NCBI RefSeq assembly: GCF_018139145.2
Contig: NC_059478.1
Coordinates: 10,602,001 to 10,666,000, forward strand
Direction of reading: 5' to 3'
Origin: Gymnogyps californianus
Lineage: Eukaryota; Chordata; Aves; Accipitriformes; Cathartidae
Length of the DNA: 64,000 nucleotides
Under the pieces are notes generated by a model that was given only the letters and a program-made list of their open reading frames with translations, had not been told where the DNA came from and did no database searches. How positions within the stretch are numbered: the stretch's first letter is position 1; each line of letters begins with the position of its first letter. Shown here in pieces: positions 1-22,900 of this stretch. The translations under genes were made by a program, and so were the position numbers.

Positions 1-9049
<9,049 letters not shown>

Positions 9050-9648
9050 TGTCGTGGTTTAACCCCAGCCAGCAGCTAAGCACCATGCAGCTGCTCCCTC
9101 ACTCCCCGCCCTGCTCCCAGTGGGATGGGGAGGAGAATCGGGAAAGAAGGTAAAACTTGTGTTGAGATAAGAATGGTTTAATAACTAAAGTAAAATATAA
9201 TACTAACAATAATAATAATGAAATATAATAATAATACTAGTAATGAAAAAGTATATAACAAAAAAAGAAGAGGAAAAAAAAGGAAAAAAACAACCAGTGA
9301 TGCACAATGCAATTGCTCCCCACCTGCTGACCGATGCCCGAGCAGCAATCCATGCCTCCCGGCCAACTGCGCCCAGTTTATATACTGAGCATGACGTTCT
9401 ATGGTATGGAATGTCCCTTTGGCTAGTTCGGGTCAGCTGTCCTGGCCATGCTCCCTCCCAGCTTCTTGCACACCTGCTTGCTGGCAGAGCATGGGAAACT
9501 GAAATATCCTTGACTTAGGGTCAGTGCTGCTTAGCAACAACTAAAACATCAGAGTGTTATCAACATCATTCTCACACTAAATCCAAAACACAGCACTATA
9601 CCAGCTACTAAAAAGAGAGTTAACTCTATCCCAGCTGAAACCAGGACA
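9050..9648 (-). mobile_element. Solo LTR of an avian endogenous retrovirus (ERVL-like), copy 1
   Basis: The element starts TGTCGTGG and ends CCAGGACA and is flanked by a perfect 5-bp direct repeat, CACGA (9045-9049 and 9649-9653). The terminal TG...CA and 5-bp duplication are classic LTR integration marks, and 5 bp fits ERVL-type elements. On the minus strand a TATATAAAC box (9384-9376) precedes an ATTAAA signal (9182-9177), so the LTR reads leftward. There is no second LTR or internal gag/pol sequence nearby, so this is a solo LTR left by LTR-LTR recombination. The interior carries AAT-rich simple sequence at 9190-9245. A second copy lies at 57850-58445. I recognise this family from neoavian genomes but cannot name a Repbase entry with certainty. 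Confidence 0.9.
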
Positions 9649-9653
9649 CACGA

Positions 9654-12600
9654 TTACTGATACGATGATTTGTTTGAATTCACTGTCACCAAATTGAAAT
9701 GGTGAATAATGTTTTTTAGATTTGCTCTTACAGGTCCACTGTAATCTAGACTAACTGTCATACTTAGCATCTAATGCCCCAGTTCTGGTAAACATAAATA
9801 TTACTACATTTTCGCAGCCTGTCATGAGTTGCTTTCCCGGATTAGGTCTTCACCTAAACTATTCAGTTGTAGCATTCCTTTCCTAGAATGAAGTCATGCA
9901 CAGTTTTAACACTGGTACAGTTTTTAGATTTAGATTTAGATTTTGCTGAATCAGGGGCTAAGTGATAAACGAGAAGTTATTTCCTAAATGTGGTTTAAAA
10001 ACCACATATTTAATTAGGTGCATGCATTCATACTGTGTATTGAAGACTGAACCTTCTATTTTCCATTCAGTTGGATTTCTGCGTAGAAGGTAAGCTAGTT
10101 AAAAGCTGATATGGCACACACAGTATCAGCTTAAGTATGGCAGCCTGGAGATTTCTACAGGTAACCAACAGGTACAATTCAGGACTTGGATTATCTCTGC
10201 TGTTGTTACAGGCAATGCATCTTTTCTTGCTTCTTTAGCACCGAGTTCTTAAGGATAGCTTCTCTGATTGCTGTTTCTTTAGAGAGATGCAGTGTTGTAT
10301 CCCAGGTCCTGTAAAATGCTGGGATCACTAGAGGATAATGGTTACCCTTTTTCACAGCTTGCTGCATGCAGCATTTACAATGTGCTTCTCAGAAAGGCTT
10401 GTTAGATGAAGCAAAACAGATGCACATATGTTGCAAGAGTTCAAAGGTAACTCACTCTTTGCTTTGGCTGATATGGGAAATAAATAAAATAGTGAATTGC
10501 CCTGCTGCCACATTCTTGCCAGTTTTACCATGCTGTGTTCTGAGGTCAGAGCTCTCTAAAAGTCTAATTTAAAACAAAAAGTCCAGGATCCTTCTTCTTT
10601 AGAATATCTGTTATGTGCAGCCAATTTTTTCTTTCTCGGCTGCTTCTCCAGTTGAACAGGCTGTCTCTTCTAAGAAAATACCGTTTCCTCTCTCTGCCTG
10701 CGTATCTTTTCATCTTGCCAAAACTTGAGGTGGAGTGGAGCCTGTATATTATAATGGTTTGTTATAAAAGTAGTTAGGCTAACTGTAGTCCTTTTCTGAA
10801 GCCTATGAATCATAGATGGGTTGGAAATTAATGGTGTTTCTACTGTGTCTTCTAGCAGCCTCATTAATTTTTCCGCCTTAATTGATTAACGTTTGCTTTC
10901 ATACCTGAGGAGCTAAGTAGCAGTAGAAGCTTTTGCACTTTTTCTACCACGGAAATGCATTTCAGAATGGTAATAGCTGACTGGTAAACTAGCAACCTGG
11001 TAAATAGTTGAGCAGAGCTAATAGAAAGCAAACTCATAACTGAGACTATAGTTATACAATTTATACAGAAGCTTAATTTTGTGCTCCTAAGTAATATAAA
11101 CTCTTTGCAATATAAAATTAGCTGTGTTTTTACATGTCTGACAGTATGAGGCCTGGTCACTCTGAAAAGCTCTAAGTATATAAAATTGGACAGAGATGGG
11201 GTTTTACTTCGCTAAATCTAATATTTTGATCAGCAACTCAAAACACCTGGGAAATGTATGTCTTCAGGCTGAGGAGACACTGAATCATCTACTTGGAGAC
11301 AGATGCTATTATATATGAACTAGTATACTGGGTCACTATGCTCAAGCTAGGCATTCCTTCTGCTGTGTTTGTGTGTTAAAGAAAAGCTGTGAGCCACACT
11401 CAATTCTTTCAAGGAACAAATGTAGGTTTGTACTCTTGGGATGATTCTGGCCCTGAGAAGTGTCAGAAGCATCTGTGGCCCTGACATGGGGACTGGAAAC
11501 AGACTTTAATGAATCTCTTTTTTTTCTTTTTTTTAAACTGGCTAGATACAGGTGGGTAACTCTTTCCAAGTACTTAACTCTGAAGTTTGGGAGAGAGAGG
11601 GGGGTTAAGAACTGTGTTACTGAGTTTATTGCTAGTGATTGGATATAAATCTTGGATCATACTGAGGTACAGAAAGAACAAAGTATTTAGGTTTCCTTTT
11701 TAGGTTACTTATATTTTTGATGGTGTATAGGTAAAACAGGCTGGCACAATGCAAATGGCTTCTGGACTTTTTGAACAGTTGCAGTCTATATGGAAGTATA
11801 CATAGGTTATTAATACTGTTCTTAAGTCAAGATGTTCTGCCACTCTATCTAAATCTGAATTATGCATTCTATTGTAGTAAAGTGAATCAGATTATTGGGT
11901 TAGTTTTTGATATTTTCCTCAAAAAGCTTGTAAGGTTTTCTTTATTATTAATCAGTTTAATTATTGACACTCACTGGGACATTCTTTCCTGTTGGTATTG
12001 ATACCTAAAATTATTCAGGTAAATCAAAGCCAAACCTGACTGCACAGAGTTAGAGGAGAATCTCGCCCGTGATAAACTGGTGAATTTCAGCCTCTTGAAG
12101 TGTTGATGGTCCCCTGCATTGTGGTGCTGAAATAGTCCTACTAGACACAGTTCTTACTCCGGTTCCCTCCATTGCTTTTCAGTTGTATACCATGACTCAG
12201 AGAGTTGTCTTCCCCAGCTGATAAGCTTATCATCCTAACTATTGTTTTTATTCTCTTAAATAATATTGTGAGATTGTGTTTGGGGTAAGAAAGAACACTG
12301 GTAAAGATAAACTTTTAAAACAAAAGGAGAAGAAGGATGAGGCATTTATGAAGCAAATGCACACTAAATCCTTTTAAACAGTTCTGTAATGTAACTTGTA
12401 CTTACTGTCCTTTCAAGGAAGATAGTCTAATATTGTCTGAATGGGATTCAGTTAACTCACTAAGCAGACATACACAAGACACTTACCGTAAGGAGTAGTC
12501 TAGGCTGAAGTGAAAAACGGTAAGTGGAAATGCCTTCTTTGCAAAGTTTACATGCTTTCTGCTGTTTGTCTGTTGGTGCTAGTAAAGGGTTAGGCAGGCT

Positions 12601-15600
12601 GAAAAACTGATTGACTGAAAAATAAATGAATAAAACTCAAGCTCATTTTGAGGCTTTTTCCCAGGTGCTCACTTTTTTTACACATCCCCCCCCCCCCCCA
12701 ATTAAGAAGTATCTGGATGTTTATGTCACTAATGAGAACTTCTGGAACTCTTACATTTCTGCAAGTTGATCAATTCTCACTTGAGTGTGCCTGTGTGGTT
12801 TTGGGTTTAAGACTAGAACTGGGGACTAGAGTACTGACAGTATTGGAAAGCACACAAGACAGTTCTGCAGCTTTGCCAGCTGAATAGAATATTTAGGGAC
12901 TCAACATTCACAGTTCATAAAATGACTTGGGGTTTAGATTAGTAAACTGTACTTAAACAATATTTGATTCACTTTAGCTGCAGTTGCACTTCCAAAATAG
13001 TCTGCAAAGCTGGAGTCTTCTGTAGAAAACAGCATAATGACATTATCTGTTAAAATGTGCCTAGATGAAATTCTGAAATGAAGAGTCCTTGCTGATAAAT
13101 AGTTTATCTCAGAAAATAGAGTTTCAGCATTGAAAAAGGTATACTCCTCAGTTAGTTAGAAAACAACATTTTTTATTTTTGTAAGAAATCTGTTAGTATC
13201 TTTTCTTTTTTTTTTCCCTGGCTTTCAGACCATCAACTCCAAAAGCAATCTCAAATCTGAAGTGCAGGACATAGATGCCTTATAGGACTAAAGCTAGGTG
13301 TGCGGGACTGAGAGTCACAGCATCCTGCAATCTGGATGGATCTGAGAGGCTAAATCAAACCAATAGCAAAAACTGGTGAGAGGTGTATTTTGAGGACTCT
13401 CCCTCTTTGCCTACTTTGATACAGAACTGTTATTTAGTGATGTGGAGTATATGACTAAAAACTACATCAGTGTGAAATGGTTATCTAGAGGATGCCTTAA
13501 TGGATTTAAGCATTTAAGCTCATTGACTGCAATTTTGACTTTTTAAAATGTATGTCTAAAAAGCATATATATCACCACTGTATACTAATAATACTTAGTA
13601 ATGGACATAGCTCAGGCCAGGATGCCTAAGTAGGTACCTATTGAATTGCAAGAGGGCAAAGTGACCTGTAAGTCATATAGCCTTCCATTTTACCTTTACC
13701 CAATACTTGTGCTTCTTGAGGCTGATGGAAAGCAGAGGAATGTTGCTGAGCAGTGCAACATTGATAGGGCCCACAGTACTTTGAGATTGTAATTTTAGAT
13801 CCTTGCATCCACTATATCTAGTTCTTGCATATTTATTTCATATAATCTAACATACATTTCTTCTTAGACCCATCATTTTGTGTGTCAGTTACTACTTGGG
13901 TAAGGGCAGCCTTTTTTACCTTCCCCATTTTTGTGACCATAACACCATATATGTTAGATCAAGATCAACTACTTATTTCCATTTCAATTCCAAGGACTGC
14001 CTGGTCTTTGCATTATTCTTTTGTGTCATTTCCTATTCAGATGATTACTTCTGTCTTGCATCTTTCCCTAATACTCTCTGTTCCCACACATTATAATTTG
14101 AAAGCATCGTCATTTTCTTACTTCTCCCTTGCTGCAAAGGAATTGCCACTGCAATGGCACTCTTCTCTTTCACATCCTTTTCTCAAAAAGAACTTGCTAG
14201 TGAGTTAGGTCAACATGAGCATATCAGTTTTGTCCCTTTTTTTGTTTGTTCGTTTAAATGTACATTTGTTACGGCTTACTAGATTCTTGGCTGTTGGGGA
14301 TGAGGCCCATTTTTGGTTCATTCTGAATCTTACAGTACAGTCTGGGGGGCAGGGAGGGTGGGGGCCTGGGTACTAGCATAGCATAAATAATAATTATGTT
14401 GTCCGGTAAGTTTCTGCAGTGTTTCTGCAGAAAGAAATGCTTATGTCACCTCTTTGCTAGATAGCTAGGTTGTATGCTGGACTAGTAACAGGAATACTTG
14501 ATGATAATTTTAATTGTCCTTTAAGAAAGTACAGCCATTGGGGGAATACTACTAATACATAATGAAACTTTAAAAAAAAATAGTAGTCATAATTTTCTAC
14601 AAGCAGCAGCATAAGCTCCAGACTGCTCCATGTGTTTTTTCCAAAAGAAGTATTTCTTTCTAAACAAATCTTGCGATTCTTACATACCTTTAAATATTTA
14701 ATGATCCTATTTACTTTTTATACTGTATTTTGCATTTTGATTTTGTGTATCTCTTCATTTTATTGTCTGATACACCTTCCAGAGTACAATGCTGCAATGT
14801 TTGGAATTATTTAAACTTCAGGGAAAAAGTGTTCTTGGAGTCCTCCTATCTTTCCACTTGGTACCTATTTTTTAAATGGCTGTGCAGTAGCAGACTGTTC
14901 TGCTGGCACGAAAGGTTTGATAGTGATTCAGAAACAGTAACAGACTGAAATAGCCCAAAGTGAGAACAGAGTTTTAAGGTCACTGTGAACTGCAAAGCTA
15001 GGGCAGAAGGAGAAATGTGAGGAATTTCCAATTTGGTAATTCCTCTGAAAGGTTTAAAAAAAAAATTGGAGGTGGTTTTGGGTCTTTTGTCATGTGTCTA
15101 ATTAAACTGAAACCTTGGCGAGTAGAGGGCATGTTTTCCATAGCTGGGTAAGCATGATTCTGTAGTGCAAGCATGATCCTTATAAGGCTGTTTCAGACAC
15201 AGGGCACACAGTGTGACCTGATCTTTGTATTCTTGTATGCTAAACCATCATAGCACAGATCCAAAAAGGAACAGCATCCACTTCAGGGCTACCCGTGGTC
15301 CTGGTGCACCACAGTCCTCTGACATCTGTGGTGACCTGGAAAGAAACTGTAGGAACAAGAGGAATAGCAGCACTGCAGCAGGGGAGAGAGCGCTGGTGGG
15401 AAATGGTGATAACCTCTGAATTGCCTACCAGTAAATCTCCACTTGGCTGCGAGTAGGAGGACTTCATTTAAAACTAGAGATACTGACAGCTGCTTTTGTA
15501 TAGGAGAGCATCTTTTTTTGCAAAGAACACCTTTTCAAGTAATTTTCACTTCGCTTTTGAGTACAGAGCACCAAGGCAGGAGAATGAGATGGTACTTAAA

Positions 15601-17090
15601 CAAGAGTAATCAGAAGTGTGGTACAAAATACTTTCAGAATGGGACATGGTATGTCTCCTGTCATTGCTGCAAAACCCTGCCTGAACACATGCTGTTATCT
15701 AATTTGCATTAGAAGAAGCTGAAGGAATATTCAGAGAATTCCTAATATTGTTTTTCTGTTTGCAAGGGTGCTGACGTGGCCCATCCTTGGTAAAATGGCC
15801 TGAACAACAACAGCTGTTAAGATAGCAATGTGAGTTCAAGCATCCAAAACTGTCTGAGAGTGCATGTGCTACAGCTGATCATATTGAAGGGAATGACAAC
15901 CATCAGCCAGATTAAACAGTAATCAGGGAGTTACAGGGTGAGTTTTGAAACAAGGGAGGTGCCAATTTGGAAAGAAATGTAAGGGACAAATAAAACTTTG
16001 TAACAGTAGGGAGAACAGTGGGAACAGAGCAAGCAGTCAAAACCAGAGGAGTGGGGTTTGACACTGTTGTATGTTCACCCACTGGCATGAAAACCTCTGC
16101 CTGGGCTGGGCAGAGCATCCTCCCTATCTGACTCTGCCAGCAGCCTGCATCCAGCTCGGGCAGTGACAGTGCAGGGTGCAACAGGTAGGGACTCACAACT
16201 GGGTGTGCATATGTGACCTTGTGTGGTGCTTTCTCCCTAATGTGTGCATTAGCAGGTTGTAAGGTGCAGCACAGGTACACATTAAGCACCCACATCTCCT
16301 ACAGAAGGTATGCGTGAGAGGGGGACTGTGTGTATAACCATGGGCAGGTGGGTGCACAACTTTGTGTGCATGGTTAGAACTTTGGGGGATTAGTGAAGAA
16401 AGGTCATTTAGAAATTTGTTAGGTGTTTATTAGCATTTTGTCTATTAACAGTGTCTTATCTGTTGTGTTGCCAATACTGAACCTGAATGTGTATTTCACT
16501 GATTGCCAGTTAATTATGTGCTATTGATAAATCAATAAATCAGTGTGATTGTGATTTGGTTTAAACTAAGTGAACTGTTCAGTTTTTCCCTGTCACACCA
16601 TTAGATTGTAATTGTAGATATTATATGTGATGTGTAATGTCATTATGAGTTAGAGAAGTTGTCTGCCAGTGGGAGGAGAGACAACTGTTGACAATGAAAA
16701 GGTAATCTCACTATTAATATAGTGGGATAGGACCCTTTTGTGAAGATTTTTGGGCAAAACAGTGACTGGTTCTAGAATTCTGCAGGCTCTAATATCATTA
16801 AACTCAAGTGTGACAGGAAGCATGCTGTTAGAACATGCTGAAATTATACGGGTCAGAGATGCTATTTCAGCAGTGACTAATTAAGCTCCTATTACTAGTC
16901 ATCACTAGTTCCCTACTGGAATACACTGACTTCGTCAGATGTGTCTTCCTAACACAAAATGGCTTCCAAACACTGTTCTCAAAATTATTCAGGTTTGAAC
17001 AAACACTCTGAATTTTGATGTTAAGCCCCCATATTGAGTAGGGAACGAATAAAGTCTTGAGTAACTTGGTCTGACCTCATAACTGACTCT
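9654..17090. other. Intergenic DNA between KCNT2 and CFH
   Basis: Mostly AT-rich unique-looking sequence. Open frames are short, lack splice signals and show no domain. A C14 run is at 12686-12699 and a G-rich patch is near 14344-14366. I see no exon, RNA gene or recognisable repeat family. Confidence 0.6.
12686..12699. repeat. C14 homopolymer
   Basis: Fourteen consecutive C bases directly after a T-rich stretch. Likely variable in length. Confidence 0.95.
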
Positions 17091-17094
17091 ACTT

Positions 17095-17163
17095 TGTGCA
17101 GGAGTTTTGGACAAGATAACTTCCTGAGGTCCCTTCCAACCTGAACTTTCCTATGATCCTATA
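17095..17163 (+). mobile_element. CR1 LINE 3' tail fragment
   Basis: The segment includes a stretch reading GAGGTCCCTTCCAACCTGA followed by a degenerate CTATGATCCTAT tail, which is the characteristic 3' end of avian CR1 elements in plus orientation. Only the tail is present, as usual for 5'-truncated CR1 copies. Confidence 0.8.
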
Positions 17164-19700
17164 TCTTGACATGCAGTTTTGCTAGTACAGGGAATATGTG
17201 GTGATATTTTGGCTGTCTGGCTGTGCCCACAGCAATATTGGAGTGTGGTCACACCAGTTCTCAAAGCAATAGCTCTGCTTCCGTAGGTAAAATCCAGCTG
17301 CGTTTGGTTGCGTAACTACTTAGATGTTTCTGCCTTTCTTATCAATAGGAGGTAAGGGTACTCTAGAGATTACTTTTTCTGCCTGCCTTAGAGGTCCTGA
17401 GGCATGGTTTGCCTATGCACCCTGTTTTGTTAGAGGCTGGAGATGACTTAAGTCAGACATGATTAAAGACATTAGTTTTGAATCAATTGATAGCCTATGA
17501 AAGAGATGAGGAAGGGAAGAAAGATTAAGTTCCTGATTCTATTTCCATTTGGTTAGGGTAAGTTTAATCAATGACTTAAGAAGATCACAAACACAAGACT
17601 GGAAAGGACTGAGTCTGGTCCCTTGCTTGGTGATCGAAGATGGTTTCTTTGTATAGGCCTACATCATGCCTATACAAAGATTACTTCAAAGCCTCACTAC
17701 TTAAGCTGTAAATTAGAAGACCTACCTAAATTTATTTCTAGGAAGTTTATACCTATCTGCTCTTGTGTGCTGATGTTATCTTTTAGCTTAAATAGTTTTA
17801 ATGTTGCCTGTATTCATAGAGAGCAGTCAGGAAATTTATGGTAAATTTTCAATTCAGTTCCAGTTTTGGTTCAGCTGTAGCTGAAAGTATCTTTGACTGT
17901 GTTTCAAGCCCGTCATGATTTGGCAAGTGGTTTAATAACCCAAAAGCAGTTTGATAAAACCTGAACCACTTTGAGCTTCATGACATCAAAAGATACAACA
18001 CTTAAAATTGGAGAAATTATAGAACCCATGCCTGCAGCATGGATTTTTACAGCTAACTGGTTTGAGCCACTGTCTGTGGGTTGGAATCTGAGTGCCTCCT
18101 AGCACTCTGCCTCAATGTTTTTCCCACTCTCTGAGCTTCCCGCAGCAGTGAAGGAATTGGAAAGCAGCAGTGTCGCTGCTATATTTGAAAAGCAGTTAGT
18201 ATTGCTGCTGTGACAGGGAAGATTAAACCATCCTAAGTTCCTCACCACTGCAAGGAAACTAGCTTTTGCACCCAGCAGCCCACTGGTACAGAAGCATGTA
18301 AATGCATGCATGTACGGTAATGCAGTAAGACTGGTGCAGAGTAGACAAGTGGGACTGTCTTGGTGCAGTTAGAGCACTGCAGTCTGCAGCAGCACACAGT
18401 TCTCTACCACAGAACAAAAGGAATTAAAGATTTGGGCAGTGAAGTTCTGTGAGGAGCTGTTTCTTACAACTAACTTAGGCAGGAGCAAAAAAAATCTTTT
18501 TACTGATCAGGTATGCACCAGTAACTGCAAAATGGATGCAGACCAATCATCACAGGGTCATGGAGAAGAGTGAGAGTTCATTCTCCACGTATGGGTCACT
18601 TGGCAAGAGAAAGGGGGAGGGAAAGGAAGAGATGTTATGCTGTCTGGAAGAGTTCTTGTAGGTGAAACAACAGAATGCCAGTTTTCCCGAAGACCATTCC
18701 TTAGAACTGGTAACTGAAAACACAGCTCAGGTTAAAAAAAAGAAGGAAAAAGCAACAAAAAAAATTCCAGCTGCATTTTGAGAAGAAAAAAAGTTTTAAC
18801 TGCTTTGGAATTCAGGTTTGATTTGAGATATGTTCTCTAAACACACTATTTTTCATCCTGTATCAGTTAGCCTAACTAAGCCAGTGATTTTAAGGGCATG
18901 TTATGTGGTCTTTTGGGAGCATAAACAAGATCGATCTGTGTATACTCCATGCCAGTCAGACATCAGCACTACGGGGTATTTGGTGTGCAGCTGTTTTGTG
19001 TCCATCTCTTGAGAGCGCTTTGTACTCTTACATTTTTTTCCCTAATTCTCAGTATCAAATAATTCTCTTCATATGATCCACATTTCCACTGGAGTGCACT
19101 TCTTATAAAGCCAAGAAATTTAATGAAAATATTAATAAGACTGTTGCTTACATGAATCCATGAGGAGTTCCTCTGTTAGCCCAGTGTGTCATGTAGTTCT
19201 TCTTTTAGCACAATCTTTATTATTTTTCTTTGGATAGTTCATTATCCATCTTACAATTCATTCACATCTTATCATTTCTCATTTGATACTGAAACAAGCG
19301 CTTCATCATCACCTAGGTTTGTTTAATGAAGTATTTGATCAACTACATTTCCTTTGCTCTGGGTAGTTGGTTATCTTATACAAGAACCAGTGGGTTAGTA
19401 AGTCACTTTGTATTTTTGTCTGCTTTTTATTTCAGTTGTTTTCAACGCAGGTCTTGAATGATATGCATATAGTAGAGTTCATTTTTACACATATTTAATG
19501 TGATTTTCTGGTTTTTAACTAAGCATGTAAGACACAAGGAATCACAAAATAATTTATTTGTACAACTTCTTTTGGATACCAAAAGAAATAAATTTATCTG
19601 AGTATGGAAGGGATTAATATGAAAAAAACGAGGTATGATGTAAAAACAAGCAGACCGCAGGGAAAGACTGTGTCAACCAAAATGGCCAGACATTTATTTA
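17164..19700. other. Intergenic DNA upstream of CFH
   Basis: AT-rich sequence with no recognised exon or repeat. It leads into the presumed CFH promoter. Confidence 0.55.
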
Positions 19701-19830
19701 TTTATTCATTTAGCAAAGTTTGGAGAGGAAAAAAAAAAAGAAACACTTGTGTGTTGCAAGAGGATTAGGGGAAGTGACTGCTGAAATCAGAGTATAAATG
19801 CTTTGCAAGGTCAGTCCCTGGAGCAGTTAG
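19700..19830 (+). promoter_or_regulatory. CFH: Presumed CFH core promoter with TATA box
   Basis: A TATAAAT box is at 19793-19799, so transcription would start near 19823-19830 and give a 5' UTR of roughly 90 bases before the ATG at 19916. Just upstream is a forkhead-like TATTTATTTATT tract and AGCAAAGTTTGG (19712-19723), which resembles an HNF4 site. TTTGCAAGGTCA overlaps the start region. CFH is mainly made in liver, so liver-factor sites are plausible, but each of these is a short match and unproven. Confidence 0.5.
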
Positions 19831-19915
19831 TGAGTAAAATAGGAGTGGAAATAACATAATCAAAAAAAGTAGGCTACGATACTAAATGTGTTTGCTGAGT
19901 TTCTGAATCTCTAGG

Positions 19916-19976
19916 ATGTTGTTCCTGGGCTATACAGCTCTGCTCTTATGTTGGATGTACTGTACTGCAGAAAGAG
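19916..19976 (+). CDS. CFH: CFH exon 1: signal peptide
   Basis: Twenty codons plus one base start [13 protein letters not shown] and end before G|GTAAGC. The short N-region followed by a leucine-rich core is a secretory signal peptide, as expected for a plasma protein. The ATG is the first after the TATA box region that opens a signal peptide joined in phase 1 to CCP1. Intron 1 (19977-23960, 3984 bp) holds only a short direct repeat (GGTTTAATGGTTAGTATCC-like, near 20207-20242) and a T16 run at 21627-21642; nothing else was recognised. Confidence 0.9.
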
Positions 19977-22900
19977 GTAAGCTTTAACGTCAGAAAAAAA
20001 AACCCAAAACCCTTTCTTAAAGTGTATGTGAAGATGGTAACGTAAACAAAATGTTTTAATTGAAATTTTAATGAACTTCTGACAACAATAATTGAGATTT
20101 CTTCTGGCAGTATTTAGCACCTTTAGTATTTAGTACCCTGTCATAGGTATTATTTCACCTATTTATTTGGATAACTAGTGCTGTTATTAATCTGTTGCAC
20201 AACTGTTTTAATGGTTAGTATCCGGTTTAATGGTTAGTATCCCTATATACTAAAGCCAGACAACTCATTTGTTATTAATTATATTTGTTAATTATTCTAA
20301 CATCTAAAACCTGTAAACAGCTGGTAGATTAAAATAGAAAATATTCAACAAATGTGCATTTCTTTCTGTCTAGAATAATCTGTGAGATAACCTGAGAAAG
20401 AGGAAAGATTACTAAATTGACTGAAAATCTTACAAAATATCTGTTGACTGACAGACTGTTTTTAATCCATTAAATGAGATAAATGTATACAGGTATGCTT
20501 TCGTACATGTTTAAAGAGGTAGCTAGTATTCTGGGTATCTTTTCAGAAACCTCTGATATTTTCTGCTTCTCTGTTCAATTTATTTTTCTTGATATTGTGT
20601 TTATATTGTTTAATGTGTGTTTAGTAATTTAATTCTTTTGCTTTCTGTCTGGGTTTCTTTACATAGACCATTGCAGAAAGGATGCTATGTGTTTTTGAGC
20701 TAGTGTGTCTTTGTTCGGTTTAGGGTTTTTTTAATTTTAGGTGAAGATTATGAAGACCTTATTAATCAAAACAATCTGATGGATTTTACTTTGAAAAATT
20801 GAAAAATCAAGACATTAATGAAATGTATTATCTTTTTTATGTATACTTATAATAAATACTGCTCCAAAGCCACTAATAAAGTCCAATTTGTTTGCAAAGT
20901 CCAGAAAAGTCCTGGAATTTGAAAGAAAGTTTGCCTGAATTTGCATTTCCTTTTCACAATGCTTTCTTTAGAGCAGAGAGATTGCAAAGGAATGTGAGTG
21001 TAGCAATATTTGATTTATCTGGGACAACTATTAGCATGGGTCATGCAGGGTTCTTAGTTCAAGCTTCATATTGAAAGTCTATGTTGTGAGTTGTTCTAGA
21101 GCTGGGGTTTTGCACAAGGGCTGAAAAATACTTCTGCCTGAATTCGTAGTTTGTGCTTGACTTTATGGAAGTTGCTACCAGCACAATGATGGCAAAAAGC
21201 AGCTTGAGCTATTTCTGACTGAGGTCAAGTCACATATAAATACTAAATGATTAATTCCAGCTCTCCTGGTCTCTCACTAAAGGATTTGAAGGTATGCATT
21301 TAGTGCATGCTTTCTAATATAAAAATAAAAACCTCACAATTTTGGTGAGTACACATGGTGAGTGCATGATGTAATTAATATAGTTTTGAAGTACATCCTG
21401 TCAGCAGATTTCTTCTTCTCAAGCTACTAAGAAACTGCATTAAAAAAAAAAGAATAATTAGCTGTAGTCAGAAATACATATACATACTGTGACACTTGAT
21501 GGTAACACATAGTTTGACATCAGGGCAGGAGTGGTAAAGAACAATCGGAGGGAGCTGAAATAAAACCCAGAAAGAAGCATGTCTTAGTAATGATGAAGAG
21601 ACTATCAGCACATTATCTTTCGTGCCTTTTTTTTTTTTTTTTAATGTAAACAAGGAGGAGTTAAGAGGCCCCATTCTGCACAACAGAAATGTAATACAAC
21701 TCAGAAGTAAGGGAGGAATAGAGCAGAGAAGTTCTCCCTGTATTAAATAGCCTATTTTTGTAAACCATAGAATTCAGAATGTGCTTTCTCAGCTTGCAAA
21801 CTGAAAGCACTAATTTTAATGAGCTCTAATGAAAAATATGTAGAATTAGAAAAATTCCTTTTCTTACCATTACAAGGAACTTTTTGGGGTAAACTAAACA
21901 TTTTTAACACATTTGAAAGACAGAACTAGCTAGAGGAGTCTTGTTCATTTTGCTTATTCCTGCATTTTGCAAAAACGTTGTTAAAAAGTGAATGTGTCTT
22001 AATCTTGCTAAGAAAAGTAGAAGTCCCTGTTACCTTTTTTGATAGTAGGGTAGTACCCTCTAGTGGACTGAAGCAATAATTTTTACTCTGATATAATCAT
22101 TCGTACGAGGGAGCATACTTATTAAAGGAGTTGCAAAAAACAGGAAAGTGTGGGCATACTCTAGCACCTCAGCAGTATCGTCAAAGCTTGTCTACTTCTT
22201 CTGACTACTTAAGACAGCTAAAATAAAGTTATTAGATCTCACAATTAACATTTCTTTTCTTTATATTTTCAAAATGCCATAGCTACAGAATACTTAAAAT
22301 TATACAGTTCTTTTTCTTGTAACAAATCTTTTTCCTGATTTTTAAACAATTTTCTAAAATTATGCCTCTAATTTGGTAGGTACTCTACTGACTGAAATAA
22401 AAACAGTGAGTGTTCAAGGGTATGTCTTTGTACAACTAAAGTAAAATTCACTTTCCACACTTCGATGTGGAAGAATGAGTATTTTATCTGCTCACTTTGT
22501 ATTAGAAATCACAGCTACTTAATCTGTGGTTGTGATGGCCACAGTTTAGTTCAGCAAGCCATAACTGCACATCCCTTGCATCAGGAAAGAGCCTAAATAT
22601 TTTTCCTGTAGTCCCACTTTCAGGCAGCACCTGGACAATCCATAGGAAAGCTTCAGTGAGAGTATTGCTGCCTTCTCAAACCTGTGGCCTTACAACTAAA
22701 CTGGTGAGAGGACTTTTGTGCCATCTCTCTACTGAGTAATGAATCTACTCACCAAGAAATTTCCTTCCCTGGTGGACATTTTTTCTCCCATTTATTTTCT
22801 ATACAGAGGTTTCATTTCTTTTCCAAAGCTTCATTTGTCAGAGGTTGTTTTATTTATTCTTGATGAATTCTTACCTTTCATGTTCAGATGTAAAACAGAC